A DNA stretch of 17,327 nucleotides, taken from the NCBI GenBank assembly GCA_025449725.1, contig JANWIU010000177.1, positions 1 through 17,327 on the forward strand. Reading direction: 5' to 3'. The stretch's first letter is position 1, and each line of letters begins with the position of its first letter. Positions 6,979-13,884 of this stretch are shown one piece after another. The position numbers and the translations under genes were made by a program. This DNA comes from Pseudobdellovibrio sp. (lineage in GTDB: Bacteria > Bdellovibrionota > Bdellovibrionia > Bdellovibrionales > Bdellovibrionaceae). Under the pieces are notes generated by a model. The model did not search any database. It had not been told where the DNA came from and was given only the letters and a program-made list of their open reading frames with translations.

Positions 6979-7455
6979 GTGAAAAAAACAATGTTTTTTA
7001 CAATCGCATTATTTGTATCGCTATCAGCATTTGCAAACCAACCAGCCGGTGAAAAAAAGACGTTCAACTACAGCGGCCGCATTGGAAAAATGATAATAAG
7101 TGCCTTGAAGTCTGCCGACGTAAAAGCGGTTTGCGATCAAAATTCCTGCAAATATGTAATCTCTGATTTTTATGCGGCAGAAGAAACTGACGGCTGCGGC
7201 GGCGGCACGACATCTTATGATACCTCTTTCACCTATTCTGATTCACGCCAATTTACTTTCAAATACTGTGAAGGGTACGATGGCCGGGACTTTCAGGATA
7301 AAAACAACAGAGCCGGCGATTTAGTTACTATCTTAAGTGAACTTGATTTCTTTACAACTGCCGGATGGACTTCTTCAGCAAGCCTGGAAAAAATTGACTG
7401 CTTAACAGACCGAAAAGTAAGCTACGCCAGCTGCACTATTACGACAAAAAACTAA
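6979..7455 (+). CDS. Secreted six-cysteine protein of unknown function
   Basis: A 158-residue protein starting with GTG; AGGGGGA at 6966-6972, six bases upstream, fixes the start. Residues 1-19 are a Sec signal peptide (KK, hydrophobic core, cleavage after AFA). The mature part holds six cysteines (52, 57, 73, 97, 141, 152), enough for three disulfides, and a Gly-rich DGCGGGTTSYDTSF segment. It is probably a compact periplasmic or secreted beta-rich domain. I do not recognise the family. It is the first of four consecutive secreted-protein genes, separated from the next by a weak terminator-like hairpin. Confidence 0.7.
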   Translation: MKKTMFFTIALFVSLSAFANQPAGEKKTFNYSGRIGKMIISALKSADVKAVCDQNSCKYVISDFYAAEETDGCGGGTTSYDTSFTYSDSRQFTFKYCEGYDGRDFQDKNNRAGDLVTILSELDFFTTAGWTSSASLEKIDCLTDRKVSYASCTITTKN

Positions 7456-7474
7456 GACCATATCATTTTAAAAC

Positions 7475-7498
7475 GGCCCTTTGGGGCCTTGTTTCTTA
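7475..7498 (+). terminator. Weak terminator-like hairpin
   Basis: GGCCC (7475-7479) and GGGCC (7484-7488) with a 4-base loop, followed by TTGTTTCTT. The stem is only 5 bp and the T-tract is broken, so termination may be partial. Confidence 0.5.
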
Positions 7499-7544
7499 TT
7501 AAGAATACTTTCAATTACCAATAAAAGATTCCGATAAGGCTACT

Positions 7545-7907
7545 ATGAAAACTTTAGCTTTATTTATAGTGTTCAGTCTTATTTTTGCAGGTCAGGCTTT
7601 TGCTCGTTCAGTGGAAGTCACTGCAGATCAGTTTGTAAAAAAAGGTATACCTTACTGCACAAAGAAGATTAAGCGCGGATGTGTAAAACCTAAAGAAGGC
7701 AATACAGCAAAGTATTATCTGGCCCCGAAGTACAAAGAAAAAAAATCTGTTGCTAAAATAAAAACGAAACTAAAATCAAAAAACAAGGCGCTGGCTAAGA
7801 ACAGCCGTTCTTTCAATAACTCTAAATCAAAACAAAGTAAACGCGACATCGCCTCCCTACTTGAAAAGAAGCTGAAAGCTCACAGCAAAAAGAAAAAAAC
7901 AAAATAA
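7545..7907 (+). CDS. Small secreted lysine-rich protein
   Basis: A 120-residue protein with a clear signal peptide (1-20, cleavage after AFA). The mature part has about 30 lysines in 100 residues and almost no hydrophobic clusters. Residues 38 (PYC) and 46 (RGC) are a cysteine pair within a short N-terminal region (about 22-60) that may be folded; the rest is a highly basic, probably disordered tail ending in KKKK. Such a protein would bind polyanions (nucleic acid, LPS, teichoic or acidic polysaccharide), but no function is recognised. It lies 21 bp before the MsrB-MsrA gene, so the two are probably co-transcribed. The ribosome binding site is weak (AAGG about eight bases upstream). Confidence 0.68.
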   Translation: MKTLALFIVFSLIFAGQAFARSVEVTADQFVKKGIPYCTKKIKRGCVKPKEGNTAKYYLAPKYKEKKSVAKIKTKLKSKNKALAKNSRSFNNSKSKQSKRDIASLLEKKLKAHSKKKKTK

Positions 7908-7928
7908 CCGTTTTTAAAAAGGCCACAA

Positions 7929-8924
7929 ATGAAAACCACCATTGTCACTCTGTTAGTGTTATTTGCTATTAATGTTTTTGCCCAAGATTTCAAAAAACCT
8001 TCGAAAGATGAACTTAAAAAAATTCTAACACCGCAACAATACAGCTGCACACAAGAGGCGGGAACCGAAGCTCCTTTTAAAAACCCCTATTGGAATCATA
8101 AAGAACTGGGCATTTACGTCGACGTCGTCAGCGGCGAAGCGCTTTTTAGCTCGTTGGATAAATACGATTCAGGTACCGGTTGGCCATCGTTTACCCAACC
8201 CATCGAAGATTCTTCCGTCACGACAAAAGCGGATAAGACCGAAGGGATGACCCGTACAGAGCTAAGATCAAAAAAGGCAGATTCTCATTTAGGACACGTG
8301 TTCGATGATGGACCGGGGCCAACTAAGAAGCGCTATTGCATTAATTCAGCCTCTTTAAAATTTATTCCATACGCTGAAATGAAAGATAAAGGCTACGGCA
8401 AGTACTTGTATCTTTTTGTAGAGGCAAAGAAACAAGAAATTGCGTTGCTTGCGGGCGGCTGTTTCTGGGGTGTTCAGGAACTGATGCGAAAGCGGCCCGG
8501 CGTCATATTTTCTGAAGTGGGTTATACCGGCGGCGATGAATCCAAAGGGTCTTATGACGATGTTCATTTGGGAACAACAGGCCACACAGAAGCGGTTAGA
8601 ATTATTTTTGATCCTAAAGTAACAACCTACACTGACATTCTATTATACTTCTTTAATATTCACGATCCTACTACTGCAGACCGCCAGGGTAATGATGTCG
8701 GTAGCCAGTACCGATCGCATATTTTTTATTTGAATGATGCGCAAAAAGCCGCTGCTAAGGCCGTGATTGAGCGGGTTGATAAATCAAAAAAATGGGGAAA
8801 ATCCGTGGTTACAAAAACCAGCCCGGCAAAGAAGTTTATCCGAGGAGAAGAAAGCCACCAGGATTACTTACAGAAGCATCCCAATGGTTATACCTGCCAC
8901 TTTCCGCGAAACTATACGTTTTAA
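7929..8924 (+). CDS. msrBA: Exported bifunctional methionine sulfoxide reductase, MsrB-MsrA fusion
   Basis: A 331-residue fusion. A signal peptide (1-18, ending VFA) exports it. MsrB spans about 25-147: GTEAPF, KYDSGTGWPSF (78-88), HLGHVFDDGPGP (120-131) and catalytic Cys137 in RYCINSASLKF. MsrA spans about 168-331: catalytic Cys178 in GCFWG, GYTGG, HTEAVR, and a C-terminal Cys323 (GYTCHF) as the resolving cysteine. Together they reduce both the S and R epimers of methionine sulfoxide in oxidised periplasmic proteins. The order is B then A. Two features are unusual for MsrB: the two CxxC zinc motifs are replaced (VVSG at 66-69; SKKAD at 114-118), and the usual resolving cysteine in SGCGW is Thr83; Cys40 is a possible substitute. 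AAAAAGG precedes the ATG by six bases. Periplasmic electron donors are not encoded nearby. Confidence 0.93.
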   Translation: MKTTIVTLLVLFAINVFAQDFKKPSKDELKKILTPQQYSCTQEAGTEAPFKNPYWNHKELGIYVDVVSGEALFSSLDKYDSGTGWPSFTQPIEDSSVTTKADKTEGMTRTELRSKKADSHLGHVFDDGPGPTKKRYCINSASLKFIPYAEMKDKGYGKYLYLFVEAKKQEIALLAGGCFWGVQELMRKRPGVIFSEVGYTGGDESKGSYDDVHLGTTGHTEAVRIIFDPKVTTYTDILLYFFNIHDPTTADRQGNDVGSQYRSHIFYLNDAQKAAAKAVIERVDKSKKWGKSVVTKTSPAKKFIRGEESHQDYLQKHPNGYTCHFPRNYTF

Positions 8925-8942
8925 CCCTTTTGGCCGGTTAAA
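8920..8942 (+). terminator. Inverted repeat overlapping the msrBA stop
   Basis: TTTAACC (8920-8926) and GGTTAAA (8936-8942), a 7-bp AT-rich stem with a 9-base loop that includes the stop codon and is followed by TTT. A possible weak terminator; stem stability is low. Confidence 0.35.
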
Positions 8943-9028
8943 TTTACCTGTCAAAAATTCGAACAGTATTCTTTTTTGAATTCTAGATTATAGTTTTGCC
9001 TACCCAAAACCTATAACAAGGAACTCAA

Positions 9029-9436
9029 ATGAAAAAAATTCTATTGGCTATTATTATGATCGCAAGTTCGGTAACTTTCGGTGCTGAATGTGTGAATGAA
9101 AAGGGCGAAGACATCTACAACCAACCTGAAGTCTTTATGGCCATGATTGAGAAAGCTGATTCCTGTTACAGCGCAAAGTCACTTGCTGAAGCTTGCGCGT
9201 ACGGTTCAAGCCTTGATATTCAAACTGCCGGTGCCGCGTACGGCGTTTGCGAAGCGGAATTGACTAAGACTAATCCTGCTAAAAATTTGACGGATTTACT
9301 TACAGGCATGAATTCACTGTGCAATAAAAAATATGAAAACGAAGACGGCACTATGTACCGTTCTATGAACGCTTTCTGCCGTTTAAGTGCAGTCGAGTGG
9401 ATTCTGGGTGTGGCTTCACCGGTTGACGGCTTATAA
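9029..9436 (+). CDS. Small secreted six-cysteine protein, LprI/DUF1311-like at best
   Basis: A 135-residue protein with a signal peptide (1-19). AAGGAA at 9018-9023 supports the ATG. Six cysteines (21, 46, 56, 74, 98, 117) in a mainly helical mature part suggest three disulfides. The segment DGTMYRSMNAFCRLSAVEW (106-124) loosely recalls the C-terminal Cys motif of LprI/DUF1311 lysozyme-inhibitor-like proteins, but this is a weak resemblance seen by eye. Cys21 lies just after the signal sequence but is not in a lipobox. The gene ends six bases inside the convergent gene's 3' end. Function is otherwise unknown. Confidence 0.68.
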   Translation: MKKILLAIIMIASSVTFGAECVNEKGEDIYNQPEVFMAMIEKADSCYSAKSLAEACAYGSSLDIQTAGAAYGVCEAELTKTNPAKNLTDLLTGMNSLCNKKYENEDGTMYRSMNAFCRLSAVEWILGVASPVDGL

Positions 9437-10387
9437 AGATAAATGCTTCTCAAGACGAAGCGTGCATTCGTGCCACTGCTTCGTCAGAAACGGCGACACT
9501 CTGCCGATTTCACTGACTTTAGTTAGCAGCGGAAAGTAGGTTGCGGGCTGTCTCCGCAACCAAACGCCATCAGGCCCCGGTAAAATAGTACCTGCGCCGT
9601 CGTAACAATGCCTTTCATTCTGCATTTGTCCGTCAGGAAACCTCGTTGTTAAATGACGGACGACTTCTTTTAATGAATCTTGCGGTAAAATTGAATTTGT
9701 TTTATCTGCCCAAACCAGCAAAGCATTTAAACCACGTAAAACATCATACAAATAGAATCGTGGGAAACATAACTTCAACCAATCAGGCGCACTCTTTTGT
9801 TCAGCCTCATTGTATTTTGTCGAGCTACCCAGCCGCAGTTCGCGCTTCATTAAAAATTGTGCGCCCTTTTTCAAAAAATTTTCTTCTTCTGAAGTCCATT
9901 TACGATTTGTATAGAGTAATACAGCTTCAAAAACCGCAATAGTTCCCACCATCGAGCTAGGAGCTTCGTCTTTAACCAGATAAGCGTCATTATCGCAGTT
10001 AAGACCGCCGTCTTCCATTTGGTAGCGTAAGAACCACGGGCGTATCCACGACACTTCTTGATCAACGTCGACCCCTCTGGCTGCCAATACCTGATAGACG
10101 TTACCTAACTGGCAATGGCAAGGTGAACCCCTGTACGGGTCAATACCCGGAGGCATATCTTCTTTTTGTATGGGAAATATTTTTAACGGCATTTTATTTA
10201 TAGCCTGCACGTAGGCATGCGCTACTGCTTCTGGAATATCTTTTGTTAGGCCCATCTCATGCAACAAAAGCATATGCCACCAAGTAGAATCCCACTTAGG
10301 CCAATACGCATCTTGTACCAAACTTTGCAGTGCTTTTTCAGATTTTAAATACTGAAGACTTAATTCTAATTCCTGTTGATAATCCAT
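9431..10387 (-). CDS. Terpene-cyclase-like alpha/alpha-toroid protein
   Basis: A 318-residue soluble protein, no signal peptide. It is rich in helices and carries motifs of the squalene-hopene cyclase/prenyltransferase (alpha/alpha)6 toroid: YQMEDGGLNCD (122-132, a variant QxxDGxW repeat), FYLYDVLRGL (211-220) and PDGVW (272-276). It is about half the length of a true squalene cyclase, so it forms one barrel, and the DxDD proton-donor motif of cyclases is absent. A CHC motif (90-92) plus His38, His43 and Cys131 could bind a metal. I know of uncharacterised single-barrel relatives with similar WPKWDS..WWHMLLLHEMGL starts; activity is unknown. The upstream gene on the same strand is 55 bp away, so co-transcription is possible. 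No clear Shine-Dalgarno is seen. Confidence 0.72.
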   Translation of the reverse strand: MDYQQELELSLQYLKSEKALQSLVQDAYWPKWDSTWWHMLLLHEMGLTKDIPEAVAHAYVQAINKMPLKIFPIQKEDMPPGIDPYRGSPCHCQLGNVYQVLAARGVDVDQEVSWIRPWFLRYQMEDGGLNCDNDAYLVKDEAPSSMVGTIAVFEAVLLYTNRKWTSEEENFLKKGAQFLMKRELRLGSSTKYNEAEQKSAPDWLKLCFPRFYLYDVLRGLNALLVWADKTNSILPQDSLKEVVRHLTTRFPDGQMQNERHCYDGAGTILPGPDGVWLRRQPATYFPLLTKVSEIGRVSPFLTKQWHECTLRLEKHLSL

Positions 10388-10442
10388 GAAGAACCAACAT
10401 TAACAGATTTGTAATTTCCAGACACGTATTTATTGAAAGTAA

Positions 10443-10940
10443 TTATTTTTTTGTAAGCCGGCTAGAGTAAGTTCCTTTGACGCCGCTTAAACTTTGCCAG
10501 CCGTCAATAATGAAGAATTCATTGGGGCCGCCTTTAGCCCATGTTTCGCGTAAACTTAAGCTGCCGTTCATTACAGTTGCTGTAAAGGTACAAGTATTCT
10601 GATTGCAAGTTCCTTCTCCCGCCTTCATAAATTTACCTTCTGCGGCAGGACGATCTAAATCTGCAAGTACAAAAGTACGTTGGCCGGTGACCACCACCTT
10701 CAGCCTTGCTGTTGCTCCACCAACTTCATGACCAAGTAAAGAAGCTCGGGTCTGGGCTGTGATTGTTCCGTCTCTTAAAGTTCTTGTCGTTGTAAAATCC
10801 ACTGTCGGCACAAGTGGCTGTTGCGGAACAATGACATCACTTCCTGTATAAGTTCCTTCCGGAATTCCAAGTACAGTAGCTGTTTGTGCAAATAAAGAAG
10901 CAGAGTACAAAAATAAAAATGCCAATAAAGTTTTTTTCAT
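10443..10940 (-). CDS. Small secreted beta-rich protein of unknown function
   Basis: A 165-residue protein with a signal peptide (1-18, ending FAQ). The mature part alternates polar and hydrophobic residues through several predicted strands and has two closely spaced cysteines (112 and 117, CNQNTC) likely to form a disulfide hairpin. The overall look is a small lipocalin- or beta-sandwich-like periplasmic domain. No family is recognised. It diverges from the SGNH hydrolase gene and precedes the toroid-protein gene on the same strand. Confidence 0.65.
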   Translation of the reverse strand: MKKTLLAFLFLYSASLFAQTATVLGIPEGTYTGSDVIVPQQPLVPTVDFTTTRTLRDGTITAQTRASLLGHEVGGATARLKVVVTGQRTFVLADLDRPAAEGKFMKAGEGTCNQNTCTFTATVMNGSLSLRETWAKGGPNEFFIIDGWQSLSGVKGTYSSRLTKK

Positions 10941-11028
10941 AGCGGAGAGTTTAAATCAAAATTGGCATTACACTAAGGAATTCCATAGGCTATTGAAAAA
11001 AAGCATGGACTGTACAGAATCTTTACAG

Positions 11029-11057
11029 TTGAAATTTGTAGATCAAATGGCTAAATT
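11029..11057 (+). promoter_or_regulatory. Putative promoter of the SGNH hydrolase gene
   Basis: TTGAAA (11029-11034), a 17-base spacer and TAAATT (11052-11057), seven bases before the ATG at 11065. If real, the mRNA would start at or next to the start codon. AAGGAA at 10975-10980 is 12 bases before an alternative TTG start at 10993. Confidence 0.35.
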
Positions 11058-11064
11058 TCCTTTC

Positions 11065-11754
11065 ATGAAAAACGCATATGTGGCTTTCTTACTACTTTTT
11101 TCTTTGGCAACGACTCTGGTTACGCCTTTGGCGGCTGAAGCCGCAAATGTTCTGGTTATCGGTGATTCGCTTACTTGCGGGTCTTTCGGCAAACAAGTCT
11201 TACGAAACCTTACCGCCCGCGGAGACCGGGTTACGCTGTTTTGTACCGTATCCAGCGCGCCTATCCATTGGTTAGAAGGCCGTAATCCGCAAGGGTTTAC
11301 CTGTAAAACAATGACCAGCGAAAAACCCGCCGCAGAAAATTGCGGACCAGAAGGCATTACGCCTAAGCTGGATGACGTTTTAGCGCAGTTCGATGCTCCG
11401 CTAGTGATTGTGGCACTGGGTACGAATACACTTTATTCAGGCAGAGCAGATGCGACTTACAGGAGAATGGCCCAAACTATTGCCGCTAATCAGCGGCGCT
11501 GCCTGTGGGTGGGCCCTCCGCGAATGAATGAAAGCGAATCTAAAGGCTACCCTAAGGGCCGCGTAGGAGAATTGGACACGAAGTTAACGACCTTCTATCC
11601 TTCGTTGTCACAGGTGACAAATACATTTTGTAAAGTGATCGATAGTCGCGCGGCAACGGCTCCGGGAACGCCGGGCATTCATACGACCGATGGCATTCAT
11701 CGCACCGGTGCTGCCGGAATTTTTTGGGCGGATCAATTACGTTCTCAATTTTGA
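11065..11754 (+). CDS. Exported SGNH/GDSL-family hydrolase
   Basis: From the ATG at 11065 the protein has 229 residues and begins with a good signal peptide (MKNAYVAFLLLF..., cleaved around AEA). The same frame extends up to a TTG at 10993, adding 24 residues that would bury the signal peptide; the shorter form is preferred, but no start has a good ribosome binding site. Numbered from 10993, block I is IGDSLTCG with nucleophile Ser59, block III is GTNT (143-146, Asn145 for the oxyanion hole; GxND is usual), and block V is DGIH (233-236) with Asp233/His236. SGNH enzymes are esterases, often deacetylating polysaccharide or peptidoglycan. Cysteines at 62, 84, 104, 117, 170 and 213 suggest a disulfide-stabilised periplasmic fold. 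Its 3' end overlaps the next gene by 10 bp. Confidence 0.82.
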   Translation: MKNAYVAFLLLFSLATTLVTPLAAEAANVLVIGDSLTCGSFGKQVLRNLTARGDRVTLFCTVSSAPIHWLEGRNPQGFTCKTMTSEKPAAENCGPEGITPKLDDVLAQFDAPLVIVALGTNTLYSGRADATYRRMAQTIAANQRRCLWVGPPRMNESESKGYPKGRVGELDTKLTTFYPSLSQVTNTFCKVIDSRAATAPGTPGIHTTDGIHRTGAAGIFWADQLRSQF

Positions 11755-13775
11755 TTAGCTGCCACAGGAACTTGTGAAGATTTAATTATAGGATCTGCCT
11801 GGTAAACATTAACCAAATAGATGCGGTCATGCTTTCCTACAAATCGTTTTTGCAGAATTGAAAATCGGCTGGCCAATTCTTCTTCAGTAACAGGAAAATT
11901 GTTGGTGACAGAAGTTTGCAGCAACACTCGCGAAGCGGCCACTTGCCCATCAACTTGCTTTTCGATTTCCAGCAACCGGGCGGCTTCCACAAAAGCCATG
12001 CTCTCACCGACTTGATTCCAGCCGGGTAACCGGCCTGAAACACCTTCTACCCAAATGGGCTTAATGTCCCCAACTGCAATAGCAGCACGGAAGTGAAGCT
12101 GCTGATCTGCCAATTCGACGTAACGGCTTTGCAGCTCCTGATTATATTCGCCTAAGTGTTTTGCTACTGAATCCATAGCAACTAACGCCTTTTGCACCGG
12201 GTTTTCACCTGCTACACCTTCGAAGAAAGCCACCACTTCATCACCTTCGGCTCTCAGAATTGTGCCGCCATTTTCACTAACAGCTTTCCAAATATTAGAA
12301 AGCGCTGTCGGCACAATGCTTTCGTTTCCATCTAACTGACCGGCAAGAGTAAAATAAGTTTCTGAATTTTTTAAATCCACCATCGCAACAACACCGGATA
12401 ATTTTGCCGGAAGCTGCGCCCGTCTGTGGTAAGCGGAAATCGGAATGCGCTTAATTAATTTATTTTGCTGATAGTAATCTGTTAATGCCACAAGGCCCAG
12501 AAAAACCACCAATGCTAAACTTGGAAACCCGGTAATAAGCTGTTTTGTAATGTAATCAAAATTGCCGTTGAACTGCAGAAAATAATAAACAGATAGTGCC
12601 GCCAGCACTCCTGAAAAAGAAAAAAGCCTAACGACACGTTTTGGCTGGAACTCTCCGGATAAACCGCCTCTACTGAGCCATAGTGCCTGTAGTAGACAAG
12701 TGACTGCACCAACAAAAAATACCAATGGCATCACAACCAGATTCATCGGCTGGCGAAGTGCACTTAATGACGAAACAGGTGCCATTAAAACAAAACCGAC
12801 ACCGAAAAATAAAAATGTCCAAATGGATTTAGCAATGATCTTTGAATTTGATCTTGCAAAAGATAACCCAAGACTTAAACCGGCTGCAGCTTGTAACATG
12901 ACGATAATTAAGTAAGTCGTATGTGCTGCACCGTCTTTTAACCGGTTAGTCGTAAACGAATCTGAAAACAAAAGATCAGGAAGAGAACAAACGATAGCGT
13001 AGGCTGCCAAGTGAAGATATTCACGCTGGATACGGTTGGTTCTCCACAAAGAAAAGAACATCAAAGAAAACACACTGTACACAAAGAACAAGGCCAGCGG
13101 TCTTGATCTGTTAATAAAGTGATTAAATTTCATAAAAGCGGCGCCAGTTTTGTAGTTTACCAGGCCGGACTCCACGCCTAAAGTTAACGGTGCAATATTT
13201 CGTGCCCCTTCACGGGGGTTCAAAGCAATAACCACCGTCATTTCTTTGCCTTCGTTCATTTTATAAATAGGCAAAGCCAAATCAATGCTTCCGGTATAGG
13301 TACTTGGTATGCTAACAAGCTGATTATCGTCTACCCAAATACGGAAGTCGCCTAACAAAAATCCAAGCCGAAAATAGTAGGCCTGTAATTCCGCCGCTTT
13401 TTTTATTTTATCCGCAGGTAATACTAATTTTAACCAAACTTTTTTTAAGCCACCGGCTTTTAATTTTTTAGAACTTTCTTCGTCGTTAAGTTGCGGCGCA
13501 TTTACCCACAAAGGAGACTGCGACAACACTTCGGCTTCTGGCGGATCTATTAAAACTTGCCACTCATTTTTTTCAACAACCACTTGCGGAGTCAGGTTGT
13601 ACCAGGTTTGCGCATCCTGAACGAAATAAAATGAAAACAAACCAAAAGCAAATAGTAGAACTGTCGAAAATCCATAAATCAGAATTCGGTCATGCCGAAT
13701 CAACTGAGCAGGGTCAGTCGGTTTTTTTTCACGGTATAAAAAGCGCGCCACGCGCGTCCATAACGGTGTAGGCAT
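11745..13775 (-). CDS. 7TM-DISM-type receptor with class III cyclase-like output domain
   Basis: A 676-residue membrane receptor. TM1 spans about 31-51. Residues 52-225 form a periplasmic beta-rich domain like the DISM extracellular domains, with WVNAPQL, VWLKLVLP and FRIWVDD. About seven helices follow between 227 and 432. The cytoplasmic part (455-645) resembles an adenylate/guanylate cyclase: metal-binding Asp467 (AMVDLKN) and Asp512 (AEGDEVVAFF), RAAIAVGDI (563-571), and VGESMAFVEAAR (589-600). Position 508, four before Asp512, is Arg where adenylate cyclases usually carry Lys. The transition-state Asn of the usual N-x-A-A-R is not found. It may therefore be a weak, altered or inactive cyclase that acts as a sensor. 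The likely job is sensing a periplasmic ligand. The ribosome binding site is weak. Its 3' end overlaps the SGNH gene by 10 bp. Confidence 0.83.
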   Translation of the reverse strand: MPTPLWTRVARFLYREKKPTDPAQLIRHDRILIYGFSTVLLFAFGLFSFYFVQDAQTWYNLTPQVVVEKNEWQVLIDPPEAEVLSQSPLWVNAPQLNDEESSKKLKAGGLKKVWLKLVLPADKIKKAAELQAYYFRLGFLLGDFRIWVDDNQLVSIPSTYTGSIDLALPIYKMNEGKEMTVVIALNPREGARNIAPLTLGVESGLVNYKTGAAFMKFNHFINRSRPLALFFVYSVFSLMFFSLWRTNRIQREYLHLAAYAIVCSLPDLLFSDSFTTNRLKDGAAHTTYLIIVMLQAAAGLSLGLSFARSNSKIIAKSIWTFLFFGVGFVLMAPVSSLSALRQPMNLVVMPLVFFVGAVTCLLQALWLSRGGLSGEFQPKRVVRLFSFSGVLAALSVYYFLQFNGNFDYITKQLITGFPSLALVVFLGLVALTDYYQQNKLIKRIPISAYHRRAQLPAKLSGVVAMVDLKNSETYFTLAGQLDGNESIVPTALSNIWKAVSENGGTILRAEGDEVVAFFEGVAGENPVQKALVAMDSVAKHLGEYNQELQSRYVELADQQLHFRAAIAVGDIKPIWVEGVSGRLPGWNQVGESMAFVEAARLLEIEKQVDGQVAASRVLLQTSVTNNFPVTEEELASRFSILQKRFVGKHDRIYLVNVYQADPIIKSSQVPVAANQN

Positions 13776-13811
13776 TACCTGATCTTATCGGCCAAAAACA
13801 GGCGGAAAATT

Positions 13812-13850
13812 ACCGGAATTGCACAGCCTTTGGTCCGGGTTTTTCAAATT
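13812..13850 (-). terminator. Weak hairpin between the beta-barrel and receptor genes
   Basis: In this stretch CCGGA and TCCGG can pair across a 16-base loop. On the minus strand the stem is followed by TAATTTT. Five base pairs and a long loop make termination uncertain; the receptor gene may be read through from the beta-barrel gene. Confidence 0.25.
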
Positions 13851-13884
13851 AACACCGGTTTTTTAAGAGGATATCGTCTGTAAA

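Noticed and set aside
8976..8994. TTGAAT and TATAGT boxes before the six-cysteine gene at 9029
   Set aside because: The two boxes are only seven bases apart, so they cannot form one promoter.
10993..11064. N-terminal extension of the SGNH hydrolase from the TTG at 10993
   Set aside because: It would bury a good signal peptide 24 residues in; the nearby AAGGAA is 12 bases away, which is too far to be convincing. Not fully excluded.
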